Assembly: GCF_000276665.1 (NCBI RefSeq)
Contig: NW_004955481.1
Coordinates: forward strand, 5,080,694 to 5,144,693
Reading direction: 5' to 3'
Length of the DNA stretch: 64,000 nucleotides
Source of the DNA: Chinchilla lanigera
Lineage: Eukaryota; Chordata; Mammalia; Rodentia; Chinchillidae
How positions within the stretch are numbered: the stretch's first letter is position 1; each line of letters begins with the position of its first letter. The notes beneath the pieces were generated by a model. It was given only the letters and a program-made list of their open reading frames with translations, ran no database searches and had not been told where the DNA came from. Below, one piece after another: positions 59,950-64,000 of this stretch. The position numbers and the translations under genes are program-made.

Positions 59950-60900
59950 CCGGGCAGTGGCTTGGTAGTCACATGACTAGTGTCCAGCCTTCTTGCATTT
60001 AAAACGAAACTCTTTCCTCAATGGTCCTTGGGTTTCCCTTAGACGACTTGGGTGTGTTTCAGCATTGCCAGTTGCAATGGCTATAATTGTAGCTCTTCTT
60101 TCCCCTTCTTCTGAATCCCAGTTGTCGAACACAGAAAAGGCCAAGTCCAGCAATTGTACCGTAGGTCTCTGGGGATACATCTGAAGCTTTTGTAATTTGT
60201 GCCAAATATCTGGGGCTGATTGACAAAGGAAATAATGTCCATCAGTGCCCGTCCATCCCTGGAAGATGGATCTAGGTTTGTATATTTATGAAAGGTTTCT
60301 ACTCATTGGCTGTGGAAGACAGCTGGGTTTTCCCCTTTATGCTGTATGACCTCTCTCATCTTTCATAATTAATAGCTTTCTTAACATACCTTTTCTTTCT
60401 TTTTTTGTCTTTTTGAGATAGGGTGTCACTATGCACTTCAGGTTGGCCTTGAGCTCAATTTGTAGCCCAGGCTGGTCTCAAGCTTGCAATGATTCTTCTG
60501 CCTCAGCCTCTGGAGTGCTGGGATTACAGGCATGTGCCATCATGCCTGGCTCTTAACGTACCTTTTATTCCCATAAGAGCAGCTACCATGTCAGATGTCC
60601 TTTTTAACCCATCATTAGTATGATAGTCCAAGTTTGGTTCTGTTGGCAGGATATCAATCCCTGCAAAATGAGTTCCTCCTCTTTTTGTAGTATATAGTAT
60701 ATATCTGCACAGCTCCTAGCCTCTTTTCTCGGATTCTTTGTTTTTAATCAATACAGCAAGTGGCCAAGATGAACTGGACATCTCACCATGATAGGGCAAA
60801 GGTGAGGGTCAAAGTTTAAGGTCCTTCTTCAAACCTATTAGGATCCTCTGAAAGTCAGCTAGACATTCTTTGCATTATTGGATATCTGGGACTGGAAAAG
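59950..60900 (-). pseudogene. ERV copy A: gag capsid-nucleocapsid remnant
   Basis: A capsid C-terminal-like stretch with SAPDIWHKLQKLQ lies at about 60185-60220, followed by a LLDLAF-type helix. The first half of a zinc knuckle (FKCKKAGH) is near 59985. The frame is broken, and the segment is split by the B1 SINE at 60395-60551. Confidence 0.7.
60395..60551 (-). mobile_element. B1-type SINE inserted in ERV gag remnant
   Basis: This is a reverse-oriented B1 with duplicated middle and 'gctgggattacagg'. The near-perfect target duplication is CTTAACATACCTTTT at 60380-60394 and CTTAACGTACCTTTT at 60552-60566. The ERV is therefore older than this SINE. Confidence 0.92.
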
Positions 60901-61639
60901 GGACCTGGACTGGAATAGTCCCCTCTGCCCCGGAGCCTCTCTCAAGTGCAGGAAGAGTTGTGAGTTAGAGGAGTACAAGTACTACTCAGAATACATGCTG
61001 TGGGGGTGACAGCTGTCTGAGGAGTATGATGAGAGGGCTGAGACCCAGCTCCTCTGGGGCTCACTCTGAAGAGACAATACATTCAAAGCCCTGCTCTGGT
61101 CACTCCAGATGCTGACCAGTCCATACATGGCTGAAACCTAGGGACACCATTCACAGGATTGCTTCATACCTCAATGTATTACTCTCCTTGATTTTTGTGT
61201 CTTTTCAGGCTGTTTATCCAGTCCTTGGTTTGCCTTAGCTTTATAGATTGCCCCAAGATAATAGAAAATAACCAGTAAGGCCCTTACAAATGATAAAGAT
61301 TTGATGAATGTCCAAGGCCCATTGGACACTCTCTTCATTTGGATTAACTCCTTCATTCTCTTCTCAGAGTCAGTTTAAGGAGAAACCTTATAATAATAAT
61401 AAAAAAAACCTCCACAAACTCCAGGTTGGAATTTTCAGTCTTGAGGACCTGGGCTAGGGCCCATCCTAGGATCACTGACAAACTGGGCTGGGATGTTGAC
61501 CTAAAGCTGGATTTCTGAAACTTGCAGAGGTAGTTAATATGCACCTTGGTTTTATTTGTGTGCAGGAGTGCTTATAGGTATAGCTGATCTTTTAGCTAAA
61601 CTTTTGTGGAGCTAGTTACAAGCAGTTTTTGTAGGGTTG

Positions 61640-62280
61640 TTTTATTTTCCCAACTTTTTAGGGCTTGTGGCCTGTATGTTGTATGTAGTTTTTTTTGTTT
61701 TTACTTAGTTATCTCTGCTACAAATGCAGGCCCATTGTTGCAATGATCAAGGGTAGGCCATACCCAGGGATGATTTTTTATACTAGGACTGTACAAACTT
61801 TTATTGTCCTCTCAGTTTGGAGAGGGAATGTTGCAGGTCAGCCTGAGTAGGTACAGAGGAGCACTAAGTCTATCTGTATATCTTTAAGTGGGGGGAGGTC
61901 AGGGCCAGTGACATAGATGCTGAGCTAGCTACAGGGGTACAAGTACCAGTGCTGTGTCTTGAACTTGCAGAACATATGGTGGGAGCAGGTCTGGCTCTGA
62001 TTGAAATGGATCTTCTGGGAGTACTGGGTAAAGTTTTTTGGCTAGAGTTGATGTTTCAATCAGTTGGATCCCTGCAGGGGCCTGAGGTCTCTGGATCAAA
62101 TTATTTTGTATTGGTGGCAGGTTTCCAAACAGGAAAGGAAGCAGTAGCAGGAGAACTTTGGCCAAAATAGCTTTGTCCAAGGTGACCACAGCGTATCTAG
62201 CCTATTGGACTAGCCTATATTCCTAACAGAGCTACTTTTATCTGTAAACAGGGTGTACTCAGCATCTGTCAGAAGGTTTA
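61640..62280 (-). pseudogene. ERV copy B: RNase H start and integrase-core remnant
   Basis: An RNase H opening with LFTDKSS is at 62221-62263 (the usual glycine of TDGS is replaced), followed by VVTLDKA-like sequence. About 0.4 kb further, a TYSG...FPLQTERT stretch near 61800-61860 and 'YGLPL' resemble an integrase core. The part normally between them is missing. Confidence 0.65.
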
Positions 62281-62499
62281 TTTTTCAGTCATGGTCTGGT
62301 GGATCCAGCTTGGTGGGCAGGTACATGGCAGGATTGAGTGGTCCACAGTTATTTAGGAGGTCCAGTGCAGCACATGTCACCTGGACAGTTAGCTCTTGGC
62401 CTAAGTGAGCCTTTCAGCTTTCTTGATCAGAAGGACAGTGGCTATTAGAGCATGGAGGTGACCCATACACACTTTGGTGGGGGGAAGCAGGCTTTAGCA

Positions 62500-64000
62500 G
62501 CTGGATCCAAGTATTTGCAGAGGTAGGTCACTGGGCACTCCCAGAGGCTGATAGTCTAAGTAAGCACCATTGTTTTTGTGAACTCAAAGATCCAGATTCC
62601 ATAGAACCCAGCAACTCCAAGAAATGTGCAAGGTTTTTTGTAACCAGTTTCTGCTAGATATTGCAGCACAGCTTTTGTGACTTTCCAGCAGGCAGCCTGG
62701 GTGTCATCACTCAGAAGTGCTTTTTCAAAGAGGAAACAAGTGTTTGAACCTCTGGGAGGTTGAGTCCAGATCAGTTGCCTTTTGAGTCCAGAACTGAGGT
62801 CTTTTCATTTAAAGGTCAAGAGGGACTGGCTAACAGGAGCCAGTTGAAGGCAGAAGAAGGCATTTTTTTTTTGGCTTTTTGAGACAGGTTCTCGCAATGC
62901 ATTTCAGGCTGGTCTTAAGCTCACTTTATAGCCAAGGCTGATCTCAAACTCACAGTGATCCTCCTGCCTCAGCCTTCTGAGTGCTTGGGGCATGCACCAC
63001 CACACCAAGCCAAAGAAGGCATTTTTAAGGTCCAGGTAGGTCTACTAGCAGGCTGTGGGTGGCAGAAGACTGAGGCAATGTGTATGGAGGGCAATTGCAG
63101 TAGCATTGGTAGCTTGGAGATCATGAACTGGCTTTATAGGCAGGAGAGGTATATTTTAGCAATTTGACAGTCTATTGTTTTTTCTCTGAGGACCATGATG
63201 GCAAGCAGGAGGGGACAGAGAAACAGGCTGTCTTGGAGAAAGGGTGCTGGTGGCTTGGTCAAATCTGTGGTTAGACCCTCCCTGAAAATAGTGGGAGAGT
63301 TTTTAATCCCTTGTGGCAATTGAGTTCAAGTGAGTTGTATCCTGTCTCATAATTTTCCCAGTTGAAGGGGCTTATGGGAAGAACTTGCAAGCAGAGGGAG
63401 GTATATTTTGAATCTAGATATGTAAACCAGGTGGCACCTGGAGGTAACAGTCCAAAAAGTGTGTATGGGTCAGAAACCACAGAGTGCAAAGTGATTAACA
63501 GATTGTCAGGATCTCAAATTGCTGTGTAGCTGGATGCCTGTTTGTGCTTCCTGTAACGTCTGACAGCAGTGAGGGTTGCAATGAGACCTCATGGTTGATG
63601 ACCAGGCCTGGAAGTGAGTCTTTAGTCTATACGTCTGAGAAGAGAGCTTTCAGGATTTCAGGATTGCAGTTATCTGTCTCAGGCTGATGGAGGCATCACC
63701 TTCCTCTCAGGAAAGAGTCAAAGTACAGGGTTAAATGAGAAGGAGGCTGACTAGCTTGGTGCAAAGGAGACAGTGGCTTTTAGTTTGAAGAGGAAGTCTC
63801 TTCTAGAAGTGGTATGGCTACTGGCTTATACAGGAATTCATGTTTTATGAGATGTCTTCCCAGGCTGCAAATTTGTGCCTCAAAGATGGGTGAGAGGCAA
63901 GAGTCCCAATTGCCCTGGTGATGGTAACTTTTTGACAATGGGGGCTTTTGAAGGCAGAGAATTCTGTTCCATTGTCTACCAGGTAAATCAAAGTTTTGCC
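62500..64000 (-). pseudogene. ERV copy B: protease and reverse-transcriptase remnant
   Basis: The protease active-site position, at 63962-63985, reads LVDNGT where functional enzymes have DTG. The RT segment with QLPQGIKNSPTIF is at 63285-63323. A B1 SINE at 62868-63012 splits the RT. Stops and frameshifts occur throughout. Confidence 0.75.
62868..63012 (-). mobile_element. B1-type SINE inserted in ERV RT remnant
   Basis: This is a reverse B1 with a slightly shortened end (gtgcttggggcatgcacca). The perfect target duplication AAGAAGGCATTTTT is at 62854-62867 and 63013-63026. Confidence 0.92.

Larger units (their letters stand above)
56150..61420 (-). mobile_element. Decayed gammaretrovirus-like endogenous retrovirus (gag to integrase), copy A
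   Basis: Read on the minus strand, degraded segments follow retroviral order. Gag capsid and a nucleocapsid start lie at about 60.9-59.95 kb, a protease end at about 59.55 kb, reverse transcriptase at 59.5-58.4 kb, RNase H at about 58.2-57.6 kb and probable integrase at 57.5-56.2 kb. All parts carry stops and frame breaks, a B1 SINE sits in gag, and I see no clear env or bounding LTR. The motifs are those of class I (gammaretrovirus-like) elements. It is a dead relic. Confidence 0.75.
61580..64000 (-). mobile_element. Decayed gammaretrovirus-like ERV, second pol segment (copy B), continues past window
   Basis: A second set of pol domains lies upstream, in minus-strand terms, of copy A. A protease active-site region is at 63962-63985, reverse transcriptase at about 63.5-62.5 kb, an RNase H start at about 62.26 kb and an integrase-core-like stretch at about 61.85-61.65 kb. 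The RNase H to integrase spacing (about 0.4 kb) is far shorter than usual, so an internal deletion is likely. All frames are broken. The right end runs out of the window, so gag and the 5' LTR are not seen. Confidence 0.7.

Overview
This window is nuclear DNA of a placental mammal, almost certainly a rodent. It is densely sprinkled with B1-type SINEs (7SL-derived, with the rodent internal duplication) and with tRNA-derived ID-type SINEs whose A-box and B-box are still readable. Ancient mammalian repeats (MIR, L2, MER5, a Tigger-type element, MLT2/MaLR-like LTRs) lie beneath them. The particular ID subfamily (a 'GGGGATTTAGCTCAGCGGC' head and a 'GGTACCGG' end) is not the mouse or rat form. I suspect a beaver-like (castorimorph) rodent, but this is recall and was not tested. 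No bacterial-style operons, CRISPR arrays or other prokaryotic systems are present, and nearly all of the short open frames across the window are chance or repeat-derived.

The one protein-coding gene I can support fully is LYRM9, on the + strand. It has three coding exons at 33455-33596, 35291-35383 and 36249-36266, with canonical splice sites and an intact 78-codon frame. A CpG-rich promoter-like island around 24.7-25.3 kb, broken by a 312-base assembly gap (24812-25123), lies 8 kb upstream and is the best candidate for the LYRM9 promoter and non-coding first exon. From the known mammalian order NLK - LYRM9 - NOS2, NLK would lie to the left of this window, transcribed leftwards, and NOS2 to the right. 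Neither is visible here.

Layout. 0-13.5 kb: intergenic DNA, heavy in SINEs and old repeats, with one solitary LTR (8.4-9.0 kb). 13.5-24.7 kb: repeat-poor, largely unique, AT-rich DNA with stretches that look like conserved non-coding elements, ending at the CpG island. 25.3-33.4 kb: an old L1 fragment, a solitary LTR, MIR and other repeats, probably LYRM9 intron 1. 33.4-37.5 kb: LYRM9 coding exons and 3' UTR. 37.5-42.5 kb: intergenic, with a second copy of the 8.4-kb LTR. 42.8-46.1 kb: a decayed LINE-1 ORF2 on the + strand carrying four later SINE insertions. 46.7-56 kb: MaLR LTR, L2, a 400-base polypyrimidine tract, another LTR and B1 copies. 56.2-64 kb: minus-strand, heavily decayed gammaretrovirus-like endogenous retrovirus sequence in which pol-type domains occur twice.

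I did not find a clear new biological system. The observations most worth following are a Kozak-started 85-codon frame with a hydrophobic core inside the LYRM9 3' UTR, a perfect CTCF-core match beside the gapped promoter, an old L1 fragment unusually rich in CpG next to that promoter, and the candidate conserved enhancer blocks at 15.8-16.6 kb and 24.2-24.6 kb.
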